From positions 2,542,001 to 2,606,000 of the forward strand of contig NW_027480423.1 of the NCBI RefSeq assembly GCF_051401765.1: 64,000 nt of DNA. Direction: 5' to 3'. This document shows, one piece after another, positions 53,170 to 64,000 of this stretch. How positions within the stretch are numbered: position 1 is the stretch's first letter; each line of letters starts with the position of its first letter. Below the pieces are notes generated by a model. That model made no database searches. It was not told where the DNA came from and worked only from the letters and a program-made list of their open reading frames with translations. The translations under genes were made by a program, and so were the position numbers. The DNA is from Calliopsis andreniformis (taxonomy: Eukaryota > Arthropoda > Insecta > Hymenoptera > Andrenidae).

Positions 53170-54466
53170 TTTTCCATCGTATAAAACGAATAATTGCAAC
53201 CAGTGTGAAAGTAATGGTCATTTCTACGTTCCGAGCACCCTAGGCGTCACTATAGGGCGTTGCTGCACCACATCTAATAGCTACGGCCTTAGAAGTCAAC
53301 GCCAGAGGCATAAAGTACAATACGTATACAACAGCGTTTCCATCGTATAAAACGAATAATTGCAACCAGTGTGAAAGTTATGGTCACTTCTACATTCCGA
53401 GCAACCTAGGATTCACTCTAGGGCGTTGCTCCACCAGATCGAATAGTTAGTTCCTTAGAAGTAAACGCCAGAAACATAAAATACGATATAAATACAACAG
53501 CGTTTCCATCGTATAAAACGAATAATTGCAGTCAGTGTGAAAGTTATGGTCATTTCTACATTCCGAGCAACCTAGGATTCACTCTAGGGTGTTGCTCCAC
53601 CAGATCGAATAGTTAGGTCCTTAGAAGTAAACGCCAGAAGCATAAAATACGATATATATACAACAGCGTTTCCATCGTATAAAACGAATAATTGCAACCA
53701 GTGTGAAAGTTATGGTCATTTCTCCTTTCCGGGCAACCTAGGCTACACTCTAGGGCGTTACTCCGCTAGGTCGAATAGCTAGGGCCTTAGAAGTCAACGC
53801 CAGAAGCATAAAATACAATATAAATACAACAGTTTTTCCATCGGATAAAACGATTAATTGCAACCAGTATGAAACTGATGGTCATTTCTACTTTCCGAGC
53901 ATCCTAGGCTTCACCCTAGGGCGTTGCTCCAACAGATTGAATAGTTAGGGCCGGAGAAGTCAACGCCCGAAGCATAAAATGCAATAAAAATAAAACAGTG
54001 TTTCCATCGTATAAAACGAATAATTGCAACCAGGATGAAACTTATGGTCATTTCTACTTTCCGAGCAAGCTAGGCTTCACCCTAGGGCGTTGCTCCAAAA
54101 GATTGAATAGCTAGGACCTTAGAAGTGATCTCCCGAACCATAAAATGCAAAAAAAATACAACAGTGCTTCCGTCATATAACAGGAATAATTGCAACCAGT
54201 TTGAAAGTGATGGCCAATTCTACGTTCCGGGCAACCTAGGCTTCTCTCTAGGGCGTTGCTCCACCAGATCGAATAGATAGTGCCTTAGAAGTCAACGCCA
54301 GAAGCATAAAATACAATATAAATACAACAGTTTTTCCATCGTATAAAGCGAATAATTGCAACCAGTATGAAACTTATGGTCATTTCTACTTTCCGAGCAA
54401 CCTAGGCTTCACGCTAGGGCCTTGATCCTGCAGATTGAATAGTTAGGGCCTTAGATGTCAACGCCC
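53170..54466. repeat. Partial 12-mer-type HOR sequence
   Basis: This corresponds to about 45,350-46,120 and then to about 44,134-44,670 of the first 12-mer-type region. It contains the GGCCGGAG marker near 53,950. Relative to the 41.4-44.7 kb region it has 664 bp (four monomers) more, which copy 1 has lost through its recombinant monomer. It ends after TTGATCCTGCAGATTG, where GCCCGAAGC replaces GCCCGAACC. Confidence 0.83.
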
Positions 54467-54949
54467 GAAGCATAAAATGCAATAAAAATACAACAGTGTT
54501 TCCATCGTATAACAGGAATAATTGCAACCAGTTTGAAAGTGATGGCCAATTCTACGTTCCGGGCAACCTAGGTTTCACTCCAGGGCGTTGCTCCACCAGA
54601 CCGAATAGTTACGGCCTAAGAAGTCAGCGCCAGAAGCATAAAATACAATATAAATACAACAGTTTTTCCATCGTATAGAACGAATAATTGCAACCAGTTT
54701 GAAAGTGATGGCCAATTCTACCTTCCGGGCAACCTAGGCTTCACTCTAGGGCGTTTCTCCACCAGATCGAATAGTTAGTGCCTTAGAAGTCAACGCCAGA
54801 AGCATAAAATACAATATAAATACAACAGTTTTTCCATCGTATAAAACGAATAATTGCAACCAGTATGAAACGTATGGTCATTTCTACTTTCCGAGCAACC
54901 TAGGCTTCACCCTAGGGCGTTGCTCCAACATATTGAATAGTTAGTGCCT
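54467..54949. repeat. Three monomers like 40,180-40,670
   Basis: The ACAACAGTGTTTCC monomer starting near 54,490 and its two successors follow the order seen from about 40,200 (offset about 14,279, 86 monomers) and from about 38,215. This is satellite only. Confidence 0.8.
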
Positions 54950-56609
54950 TAGAAGTCAACGCCAGAAGCATAAAATACGAAATAAATACAACAGCTTTTC
55001 CATCTTATAAAACGAATAATTGCAACCAGTGTGAAAGTAATGGTCATTTCTACGTTCCGAGCACCCTAGGCGTCACTCTAGGGCGTCGCTCCACCACATC
55101 CAATAGCTACGGCCTTAGAAGTCAACGCCAGAGGCATAAAGTACAATATAAATACAACAGCGTTTCCATCGTATAAAACGAATAATTGCAACCAGTGTGA
55201 AAGTTATGGTCATTTCTACATTCCGAGCAGCCTAGGATTCACTCTAGGGCGTTGCTCCACCAGATCGAAAAGATAGTGCCTTAGAAGTCAACGCCAGAAG
55301 CATAAAATGCGATATAAATACAACAGTTTTTCCATCGTATAAAACGAATAATTGCAACCAGTATGAAACTTATGGTCATTTCTACTTTCCGAACAACCTA
55401 GGCTTCACCCTAGGGCGTTGCTCCAACAGATTGAATAGTTAGGGCCTTAGAAGTCAACGCCCGAACCATAAAATGCAAAAAAAATACAACAGCGTTTCCA
55501 TCATATATCAGGAATAATTGCAACCAGTTTGAAAGTAATGGCCAATTCTACGTTCCGGGCAACCTAGGTTTCACTCCAGGGCGTTGCTCCTCCAGACCGA
55601 ATAGTTACGGCCTAAGAAGTCAAGGCCAGAAGCATAAAATACATTATAAATACAACAGTTTTTCCATCGTATAAAACGAATAATTGCAACCAGTATGAAA
55701 CTTATGGTCATTTCTACTTTCCGAACAACCTAGGCTTCACCCTAGCGCGTTGCTCCAACAGATTGAATAGTTAGGGCCTTAGAAGTTAACGCCCGAACCA
55801 TAAAATGCAAAAAAAATACAACCGTGTTTCCATCATATAACAGGAATAATTGCAACCACTTTGAAACTGGTGGCCAATTCTACGTTCCCGGCAACCTAGG
55901 TTTCACTCCAGGGCGTTGCTCCACCAGACCGAATAGTTACGGCCTAAGATGTCAACGCCAGAAGCATAAAATACGATATAAATACAACAGCTTTTCCATC
56001 GTATAAAACGAATAATTGCAACCAGTGTGAAAGTAATGGTCATTTCTACGTTCCGAGCTCCCTAGGCGTCACTCTAGGGCGTTGCTCCACCACATCTAAT
56101 AGCTACGGCCTTAGAAGTCAACGCCAGAGGCATAAAGTACAATATAAATACAACAGCGTTTCCATCGTCTAAAACGAATAATTGCAACCAGTGTGAAAGT
56201 TATGGTCATTTCCACATTCCGAGGAACCCAGGCTTCACTCTGGGGCGTTGCTCCACCAGATCGAACAGTTAGGTCCTTAGAAGTAAACGCCAGAAGCATA
56301 AAATACGATATAAATACAACAGCAATTCCATCGTATAAAAGGATTAATTGCAACCAGCTTGAACGTGATGGTCATTTCTCCTTTCCGGGCAACCTAGGCT
56401 TCACTCTAGGGCGTTGCTCCACTAGATCGAACAGCTAGGGCCTTAGAAGTCAACGCCAGAAGTATAAAACACAATATAAATACAACAGTTTTTCCATCGT
56501 ATGAAACGAATAATTGCAACCAGTATGAAACTTATGGTCATTTCTACTTTCCGAGCAACCTAGGCTTCACCCTAGGGCGTTGCTCTAACAGATTGAATAG
56601 TTAGGGCCT
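54950..56609. repeat. 10-mer HOR unit (1660 bp), copy 1
   Basis: CTTATAAAACG at 55,004 recurs at 56,664, an offset of 1660 (ten monomers). Shared variants include CCACCACATCCAATAGC, ATCGAAAAGATAGTGC, TCCGAACAACC and CAAGGCCAGAAGC. A T-to-C rich variant set (GAACGTGATGG, CAGCAATTCC) marks the last third. Confidence 0.87.
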
Positions 56610-57680
56610 TAGAAGTCAACGCCACAAGCATAAAATACGAAATAAATACAACAGTTTTTCCATCTTATAAAACGAATAATTGCAACCAGTGTGAAAGTAA
56701 TGGTCATTTCTACGTTCCGAGCACCCTAGGCGTCACTCTAGGGCGTCGCTCCACCACATCCAATAGCTACGGCCTTAGAAGTCAACGCCAGAGGCATAAA
56801 GTACAATATAAATACAACAGCGTTTCCATCGTATAAAACGTATAATTGCAACCAGTGTGAAAGTTATGGTCATTTCTACATTCCGAGCAACCTAGGATTC
56901 ACTCTAGGGCGTTGCTCCACCAGATCGAAAAGATAGTGCATTAGAAGTCAACGCCAGAAGCATAAAATGCAATATAAATACAACAGTTTTTCCATCGTAT
57001 AAAACGAATAATTGCAACCAGTATGAAACTTATGGTCATTTCTACTTTCCGAACAACCTAGGCTTCACCCTAGGGCGTTGCTCCAACAGATTGAATAGTT
57101 AGGGCCTTAGAAGTCAACGCTCGAACCATAAAATGCAAAAAAAATACAACAGTGTTTCCATCATATATCAGGAATAATTGCAACCAGTTTGAAAGTGATG
57201 GCCAATTCTACGTTCCGGGCAACCTAGGTTTCACTCCAGGGCGTTGCTCCTCCAGACCGAATAGTTACGGCCTAAGAAGTCAAGGCCAGAAGCATAAAAT
57301 ACATTATTAATACAACAGTTTTTCCATCGTATAAAACGAATAATTGCAACCACTATGAAACTTATGGTCATTTCCACTTTCCGAGCAACCTAGGCTTCAC
57401 CCTAGGGCGTTGCTCCAACGGATTGAATAGTTGGGGCCTTAGAAGTCAACGCCCGAACCATAAAATGCAAAAAAAATACAACAGTGCTTCCATCATATAA
57501 CAGGAGTAATTGCAAGCAGTTTGAAAGTGATGGCCAATTGTACGTTCCGGGCAACCTAGGTATCACTCCAGGGCGTTGCTCCTCCAGACCGAATAGTTAC
57601 GGCGTAAGAAGGCAACCCCAGAAGCATAAAATACGATATAAATACAACAGCTTTTCCATCGTATAAAACGAATAATTGCA
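56610..57680. repeat. 10-mer HOR unit, partial copy 2
   Basis: This repeats 54,950 to about 56,020 at offset 1660. It stops near 57,680, where CCAGTATGAAAC replaces CCAGTGTGAAAG. A variant block GGCGTAAGAAGGCAACCCC near 57,602 is private to this copy. Confidence 0.85.
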
Positions 57681-60600
57681 ACCAGTATGAAACTTATGGT
57701 CATTTCTACTTTCCGAGCAAGCTAGGCTTCACCCTAGGGCGTTGCTCCAACAGATTGAATAGTTAGGGCCTTAGAAGACAACGCCCGAACCATAAAACGC
57801 AAAAAAAATACAACAGTGTTTCCATCATATAACAGGAATAATTGCAGCCAGTTTGAAAGTGATGGCCAATTCTACGTTCCGGGCAACCTAGGCATCACTC
57901 TATTGCGTTGCTCAACCAGATCGAATAGTTAGTGCCTTAGAAGTCAACGCCAGAAGCATAAAATACAATATAAATACAACAGCTTTTCCATCGTATAAAA
58001 CGAATAATTGAAACCAGTATGAAACTTATGGTCATTTCTACTTTCCGAGCAAGTTAGGCTTCACCCTAGGGCGTTGCTCCAACAGATTGAATAGTTAGGG
58101 CCTTAGAAGTCAACGCCCGAAGCATAAAATGCAATTAAAATACAACAGTGTTTCCATCATATAACAGGAATAATTGCAACCAGCTTGAAAGTGATGGCCA
58201 ATTCTACGTTCCGGGCAACCTAGACTTCACTCTAGGGCGTTGCTCCACCAGATAGAATAGTTAGTGCCTTTGAAGTCAACGCCAGAAGCATAAAATACAA
58301 TATAAATACAACAGTTTTTCCATCGTATAAAACGAATAAATGCAACCAGTTTGAAAGTGATGGCCAATTCTACCTTCCGGGCAACCTATGCTTCACTCTA
58401 GGGCGTTGCTCCGCCAGATCGAATAGTTAGTGCCTTAGAAGTCAACGCCAGAAGCATAAAATACAATATAAGTACAACAGTTTTTCCATCGTATAAAACG
58501 AATAATTGCAACCAGTATGAAACTTATGGTCATTTCTACTTTCCGAACAACCTAGGCTTCACCCTAGGGCGTTGCTCCAACAGATTGAATAGTTAGGGCC
58601 TTAGAAGTCAACGCCCGAACCATAAAATGCAAAAAAAATACAACAGTGTTTCCATCATATAACAGGAATAATTGCAACCAGTTTGAAAGTGATGGCCAAT
58701 TCTACGTTCCGGGCAACCTGGGTTTCACTGCAGGGCGTTGCTCCACCAGACCGAATAGTGACGGCCTTAGAAGTCAACGCCAAAGGCATAAAATACAATA
58801 TAAATACAACAGCGTTTCCATCGTATAAAACGAATAATTGCAACCAGTGTGAAAGTAATGGTCATTTCTACGTTCCGAGCTCCCTAGGCGTCACTCTAGG
58901 GCGTTGCTCCACCACATCTAATAGCTACGGCCTTCGAAGTCAACGCCGGAGGCATAAAGTACAATATAAATACAACAGCGTTTCCATCGTGTAAAACGAA
59001 TAATTGCAACCAGTGTGAAAGTTATGGTTATTTCCACATTCCGAGCAACCTAGGCTTCACTCTAGGGCGTTGCTCCACCAGATCGAATAGTTAGGTCCTC
59101 AGAAGTAAACGCCAGAAGCATAAAATACGATATAAATACAACAGCCTTTACATCGTATAAAAGGATTAAATGCAACCAGTTTGAACGTGATGGTCATTTC
59201 TCCTTTCCGGGCAACCTCGGCTTCACCCTAGGGCGTTGCTCCACTAGGTCGAACAGCTAGGGCCTTAGAAGTCAACGCCAGAAGCATAAGATACAATATA
59301 AATACAATAGTTTTTCCATCGTATAAAACGAATAATTGCAACCAGTATGAAACTTATGGTCATTTCTACTTTCCGAGCAACCTAGGCTTCACCCTAGGGC
59401 GTTGCTCCAACAGATTGAATAGTTAGGGCCTTAGCAGTCAACGCCCGAAGCATATAATGCAATAAAAATACAACAGTGTTTCCATAATATAACAGGAATA
59501 ATTGCAACCAATTTGGAAAGTGATGGCCAATTCTACGTTCCGGGCAACCTAGGTTTCACTCCAGGGCGTTGCTCCACCAGACGGAATAGTTACGACCCAA
59601 GAAGTCAACGCCAGAAGCATAAAATACGATATAAATACAACAGTTTTTCCATCGTATAAAACGAATAATTGCAACCACTATGAAACTTATGGTCATTTCT
59701 ACTTTCCGAGCAAACTAGGCTTCACCCTAGGGCGTTGCTCCAACGGATTGAATAGTTAGGGCCTTAGAAGTCAACGCCAGAAGCATATAATGCAATAAAA
59801 ATACAACAGTGTTTCCATAATATAACAGGAATAATTGCAACCAATTTGGAAAGTGATGGCCAATTCTACGTTCCGGGCAACCTAGGCTTCACTCTAGGGC
59901 GTTGCTCCACCAGATCGAATAGTTAGTGCCTTAGAAGTCAACGCCAGAAGCATAAAATACAATATAAATACAACAGTTTTTCCATCGTATAAAACGAGTA
60001 ATTGCAACCAGTATGAAACTGATGGTCATTTCTACTATCCGAGCAACCTAAGCTTCACCCTAGGGCGTCGCTCCACCGGATCGAATAGTTAGTGCCTTAG
60101 AAGTTAACGCCAGAAGCATAAAATACAATATAAATACAACAGTTTTTCCATCGTATAAAACGAATAATTGCAACCAGTATGAAACTTATGGTCATTTCTA
60201 CTTTCCGAGCAAACTAGGCTTCACCCTAGGGCGTTGCTCCAACGGATTGAATAGTTAGGACCTTAGAAGTCAACGCCCGAACCATAAAATGCAATAAAAA
60301 TACAACAGTGTTTCCATCATATAACAGCAATAATTGCAACCAGTTTGAAAGTGATGGCCAATTCTACGTTCCGGGCAACCTAGGTTTCACTCCAGGGCGT
60401 TGCTCCACCAGACCGAATAGATAGTGCCTTAGAAGTCAACGCCAGAAGCATAAAATACAATATAAATACAACAGTTTTTCCATCGTATAAAACGAATAAT
60501 TGCAACCAGTATGAAACTTATGGTCATTTCTACTTTCCGAGCAACCTAGGCTTCACCCCGGGGCGTTGCTCCAACAGATTGAATAGTTAGGGCCTTAGAA

Positions 60601-60750
60601 GTAAACGCCAGAAGCATAAAATACGATATAAATACAACAGCTTTTCCATCGTATAAAAGGATTAATTGCAACCAGTTTGAAAGTGATGGTCATTTCTCCT
60701 TTCCGGGCAACCTCGGCTTCACTCTAGGGCGTTGCTCCACCAGGTCGAAT
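57681..60750. repeat. Dimer-rich stretch alternating two monomer classes
   Basis: Monomers with CATCGTATAAAACGAAT plus CCAGTATGAAAC largely alternate with monomers with CATCATATAACAGGAAT plus CCAGTTTGAAAG, giving a ~332-bp dimer period. The run is interrupted near 58,740-59,230 by three monomers of other types. A tandem dimer is visible at 59,451 and 59,784, offset 333 because each copy contains a 167-bp monomer with AATTTGGAAAG. The GAGCTCCCTAGG monomer at 58,876 recurs from 56,054 (2822 bp, 17 monomers). Confidence 0.82.
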
Positions 60751-63700
60751 AGTTAGTGCCTTAGAAGTCAACGCCAGAAGCATAAAATACAATATAAATA
60801 CAACAGTTTTTCCATCGTATGAAACAAATAATTGCAACCAGTATGAAACTTATGGTCACTTCTACTTTCCGAGCAACCTAGGCTTCACCCTAGGGCATAG
60901 CTCCAACGGATTGAATAGTTAGGGCCTTAGAAGTCAACGCCCGAGCCATAAAATGCAAAAAAAATACAACAGTGTTTCCATCATATAACAGGAATAATTG
61001 CAACCAGTTTGAAAGTGATGGCCAATTCTACGTTCCTGGCAAACTAGGTTTCACTCCAGGGCGTTGCTCCACCAGACCGAATAGTTACGGCCTAAGAAGT
61101 CAACGCCAGAAGCATAAAATACGATACAAATACAACAGCGTTTCCATCGTATAAAACGAATAATTGCAACCAGTGTGAAAGTTATGGTCATTTCTACTTT
61201 CCGAGCATCCTAGGCTTCACCCTAGGGCGTTGCTCCAACAGATTGAATAGTTAGGGCCGGAGAAGTCAACGCCCGAAGCATAAAATGCAATAAAAATAAA
61301 ACAGTGTTTCCATCGTATAAAACGAATAATTGCAACCAGGATGAAACTTATGGTCATTTCTACTTTCCGAGCAAGCTAGGCTTCACCCTAGGGCGTTGCT
61401 CCAAAAGATTGAATAGCTAGGACCTTAGAAGTGATCGCCCGAACCATAAAATGCAAAAAAAATACAACAGTGTTTCCATCATATAACAGGAATAATTGCA
61501 ACCAGTTTGAAAGTGATGGCCAATTCTACGTTCCGGGCAACCTAGGCTTCTCTCTAGGGCGTTGCTCCACCAGATCGAATAGATAGTGCCTTAGAAGTCA
61601 ACGCCGGAAGCATAAAATACAATATAAATACAACAGTTTTTCCATCGTATAAAGCGAATAATTGCAACCAGTATGAAACTTATGGTCATTTCTACTTTCC
61701 GAGCAACCTAGGCTTCACGCTAGGGCCTTGATCCTGCAGATTGAATAGTTAGGGCCTTAGATGTCAACGCCCGAACCATAAAATGCAAAAAAAATACAAC
61801 AGTGTTTCCATCATATATCAGGAATAATTGCAACCAGTTTGAAAGTGATGGCCAATTCTACGTTCCGGGCAACCTAGGTTTCACTCCAGGGCGTTGCTCC
61901 ACCAGACCGAATAGTTACGGCCTAAGAAGTCAACGCCAGAAGCATAAAATACGATATAAATACAACAGCTTTTCCATCGTATAAAACGACTAATTGCAAC
62001 CAGTATGAAACTTATGGTCATTTCTACTTTCCCAGCAAGCTAGGCTTCACCCTAGGGCGTTGCTCCAACAGATTGAATAGTCAGGGCCTTAGAAGTCAAC
62101 GCCCGAAGCATAAAATGCAATAAAAATACATCAGTGTTTCCATCATGTAACAGGAATAATTGCAACCAGTTTGAAAGTGATGGCCAATTCTACGTTCCGG
62201 GCAAGCTAGGCTTCGCTCTAGGGCGTTGCTCCACCAGATCGAATAGTTAGTGCCTTAGAAGTCAACGCCAGAAGCATAAAATACAAAATAAATACAACAG
62301 CTTTTCCATCGTATAAAACGAATGATTGCAACCAGTATGAAACTTATGGTCATTTCTACTGTCCGAGCAATCTAGGCTTCACCCTAGGGCGTTGCTCCAC
62401 CAGACCGAATAGTTACGGCCTAAGAAGTCAACGCCAGAAGCATAAAATACGATACAAATACAACAGCTTTTCCATCGTATAAAACGAATAATTGCAACCA
62501 GTGTGAAAGTAATGGTCATTTCTACGTTCCGAGCACCCTAGGCGTCACTATAGGGCGTTGCTGCACCACATCTAATAGCTACGGCCTTGGAAGTCAACGC
62601 CAGAGGCATAAAGTACAATACATATACAACAGCGTTTCCATCGTATAAAACGAATAATTGCAACCAGTGTGAAAGTTATGGTCATTTCTACATTCCGAGC
62701 AACCTAGGATTCACTCTAGGGCGTTGCTCCACCAGATCGAATAGTTAGGTCCTTAGAAGTAAACGCCAGAAACATAAAATACGATATAAATACAACAGCG
62801 TTTCCATCGTATAAAACGAATAATTGCAGTCAGTGTGAAAGTTATGGTCATTTCTACATTCCGAGCAACCTAGGATTCACTCTAGGGTGTTGCTCCACCA
62901 GATCGAATAGTTAGGTCCTTAGAAGTAAACGCCAGAAGCATAAAATACGATATATATACAACAGGGTTTCCATCGTATAAAACGAATAATTGCAACCAGT
63001 GTGAAAGTTATGGTCATTTCTCCTTTCCGGGCAACCTAGGCTACACTCTAGGGCGTTACTCCGCTAGATCGAATAGCTGGGGCCTTAGAAGTCAACGCCA
63101 GAAGCATAAAATACAATATAAATACAACAGTTTTTCCATCGGATAAAACGATTAATTGCAACCAGTATGAAACTGATGGTCATTTCTACTTTCCGAGCAT
63201 CCTAGGCTTCACCCTAGGGCGTTGCTCCAACAGATTGAATAGTTAGGGCCGGAGAAGTCAACGCCCGAAGCATAAAATGCAATAAAAATAAAACAGTGTT
63301 TCCATCGTATAAAACGAATAATTGCAACCAGGATGAAACTTATGGTCATTTCTACTTTCCGAGCAAGCTAGGCTTCACCCTAGGGCGTTGCTCCAAAAGA
63401 TTGAATAGCTAGGACCTTAGAAGTGATCGCCCGAACCATAAAATGCAAAAAAAATACAACAGTGTTTCCATCATATAACAGGAATAATTACAACCAGTTT
63501 GAAAGTGATGGCCAATTCTACGTTCCGGGCAACCTAGGCTTCTCTCTAGGGCGTTGCTCCACCAGATCGAATAGATAGTGCCTTAGAAGTCAACGCCGGA
63601 AGCATAAAATACAATATAAATACAACAGTTTTTCCATCGTATAAAGCGAATAATTGCAACCAGTATGAATCTTATGGTCATTTCTACTTTCCGAGCAACC

Positions 63701-64000
63701 TAGGCTTCACGCTAGGGCCTTGATCCTGCAGATTGAATAGTGAGGGCCTTAGAAGTCAACGCCAGAAGCATAAAATGCAATAAAAATACAACAGTGTTTC
63801 CATCATATAACAGGACTAATTGCAACCAGTTTGAAAGTGATGGCCAATTCTACGTTCCGGGCAAGCTAGGCTTCACTCTAGGGCGTTGCTCCACCAAATC
63901 GAATAGTTAGTGCCTTAGAAGTCAACGCCAGAAGCATAAAATACAATATAAATACAACAGTGTTTCCATAATATAACAGGAATAATTGCAACCAATTTGG
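60751..64000. repeat. 12-mer-type HOR region, copy 3 (runs off the window)
   Basis: This follows about 43,649-46,295 at offset 17,102. At about 63,396 it switches to the sequence type found after 44,304 (AAAAGATTGAATAGC). GGCCGGAG occurs near 61,256 and 63,248, 1992 bp apart, as in copy 1. Two recombinant monomers follow: at 63,733-63,741 TGCAGATTGAATAG is joined to TGAGGGCC, and at about 63,951-63,961 AATACAACAG is joined to TGTTTCCATAATA, a type otherwise seen near 59,485 and 59,818. Confidence 0.86.

Larger units (their letters stand above)
1..64000. repeat. Satellite DNA array, ~166-bp monomer, head-to-tail across the whole window
   Basis: The same monomer recurs every 165-167 bases from the first to the last base, always in the same orientation. 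Anchor words seen in nearly every unit are TCAACGCC, CATAAAATAC, TTTTCCATCGTATAA, CATTTCTACGTTCCG, CAACCTAGGCTTCAC and TGCTCCACCAGATCG. 64,000/166 gives about 385 monomers. Neighbouring monomers differ at many positions, whereas monomers a fixed number of units apart are nearly identical, which is the signature of higher-order repeats. No transposon, gene, simple-sequence tract or inversion interrupts it. Length near one nucleosome plus linker, array purity and HORs are typical of eukaryotic centromeric or pericentromeric satellites; that location is inference. I do not recognise the family or species. Confidence 0.98.

Noticed and set aside
58683..58994. Open frame of about 103 codons, the longest of many open frames of 60-100 codons on both strands
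   Set aside because: It is a translation of satellite monomers. Near-identical open frames recur at multiples of 166 bp, overlap open frames on the other strand, start at arbitrary points and have no codon bias or neighbours. A 166-bp period changes frame at each monomer.
1..64000. CRISPR array
   Set aside because: The period is 166 bp with the full unit repeated. There are no short conserved repeats with unique spacers and no cas genes.
1..64000. TTAGGG occurrences as telomeric repeat
   Set aside because: TTAGGG occurs once per monomer as part of GTTAGGGCC and never in tandem, so it is incidental.
1..64000. Embedded transposable element, tRNA or rRNA gene
   Set aside because: Reading through the window, every segment keeps the monomer anchor words in phase. 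No insertion longer than a few bases and no inverted segment was found.
1..64000. Minisatellite-like internal subrepeats within the monomer
   Set aside because: Apart from the two CCTAGG palindromes and short A/T tracts I see no internal duplication, so the 166-bp unit does not look like a multimer of a shorter repeat.

Overview
The whole 64 kb window is one uninterrupted array of tandem satellite DNA. I see no protein-coding gene, RNA gene, transposon, CRISPR array or non-satellite segment. The basic unit is about 166 bp and about 41.6% G+C (counted on a typical monomer), repeated head-to-tail in a single orientation, so the window holds roughly 385 monomers. Monomer length, perfect directionality, higher-order repeats (HORs) and absence of genes point to a eukaryotic centromeric or pericentromeric satellite. 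I do not recognise the family and cannot name the organism from the sequence.

A typical monomer has an AT-rich half (an A/T-tract segment leading into TTTTTCCATCGTATAA) and a GC-richer half. The GC-richer half holds a conserved CCTAGG palindrome, usually followed by a second CTAGGG-type palindrome; together they form an imperfect hairpin. Two promoter-proximal-style variants of one short box (ending AAAACGAAT or AACAGGAAT) divide many monomers into two classes, which alternate in places. There are no promoters, terminators or ORFs I would call real: open frames reach about 100 codons at most and recur with the satellite period.

Layout. 1-15.7 kb is a patchwork of short, partly diverged HORs: a 6-mer of 996 bp, a 9-mer of 1495 bp, a 14-mer of 2325 bp and a 15-mer of about 2491 bp. 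15.7-39.3 kb is one very large duplication. A 14.6 kb (88-monomer) segment at 15,691-30,293 recurs as a rearranged 8.96 kb copy at 30,294-39,257. It contains a 28-mer (4647 bp) present twice in tandem in the first copy and once, with three insertions, in the second. 39.3-64 kb is a mosaic of five monomer types arranged in 2-, 10-, 11-, 12- and longer-mer units, with blocks repeated at offsets of 1988, 3155/2989, 9133 and 17,102 bp and several visible mid-monomer recombination junctions.

Nothing here works as genes together. The content of interest is structural: monomer design, HOR architecture, and a readable history of unequal exchange. Block boundaries were placed by eye from shared private variants and are good to roughly a few tens of bases.
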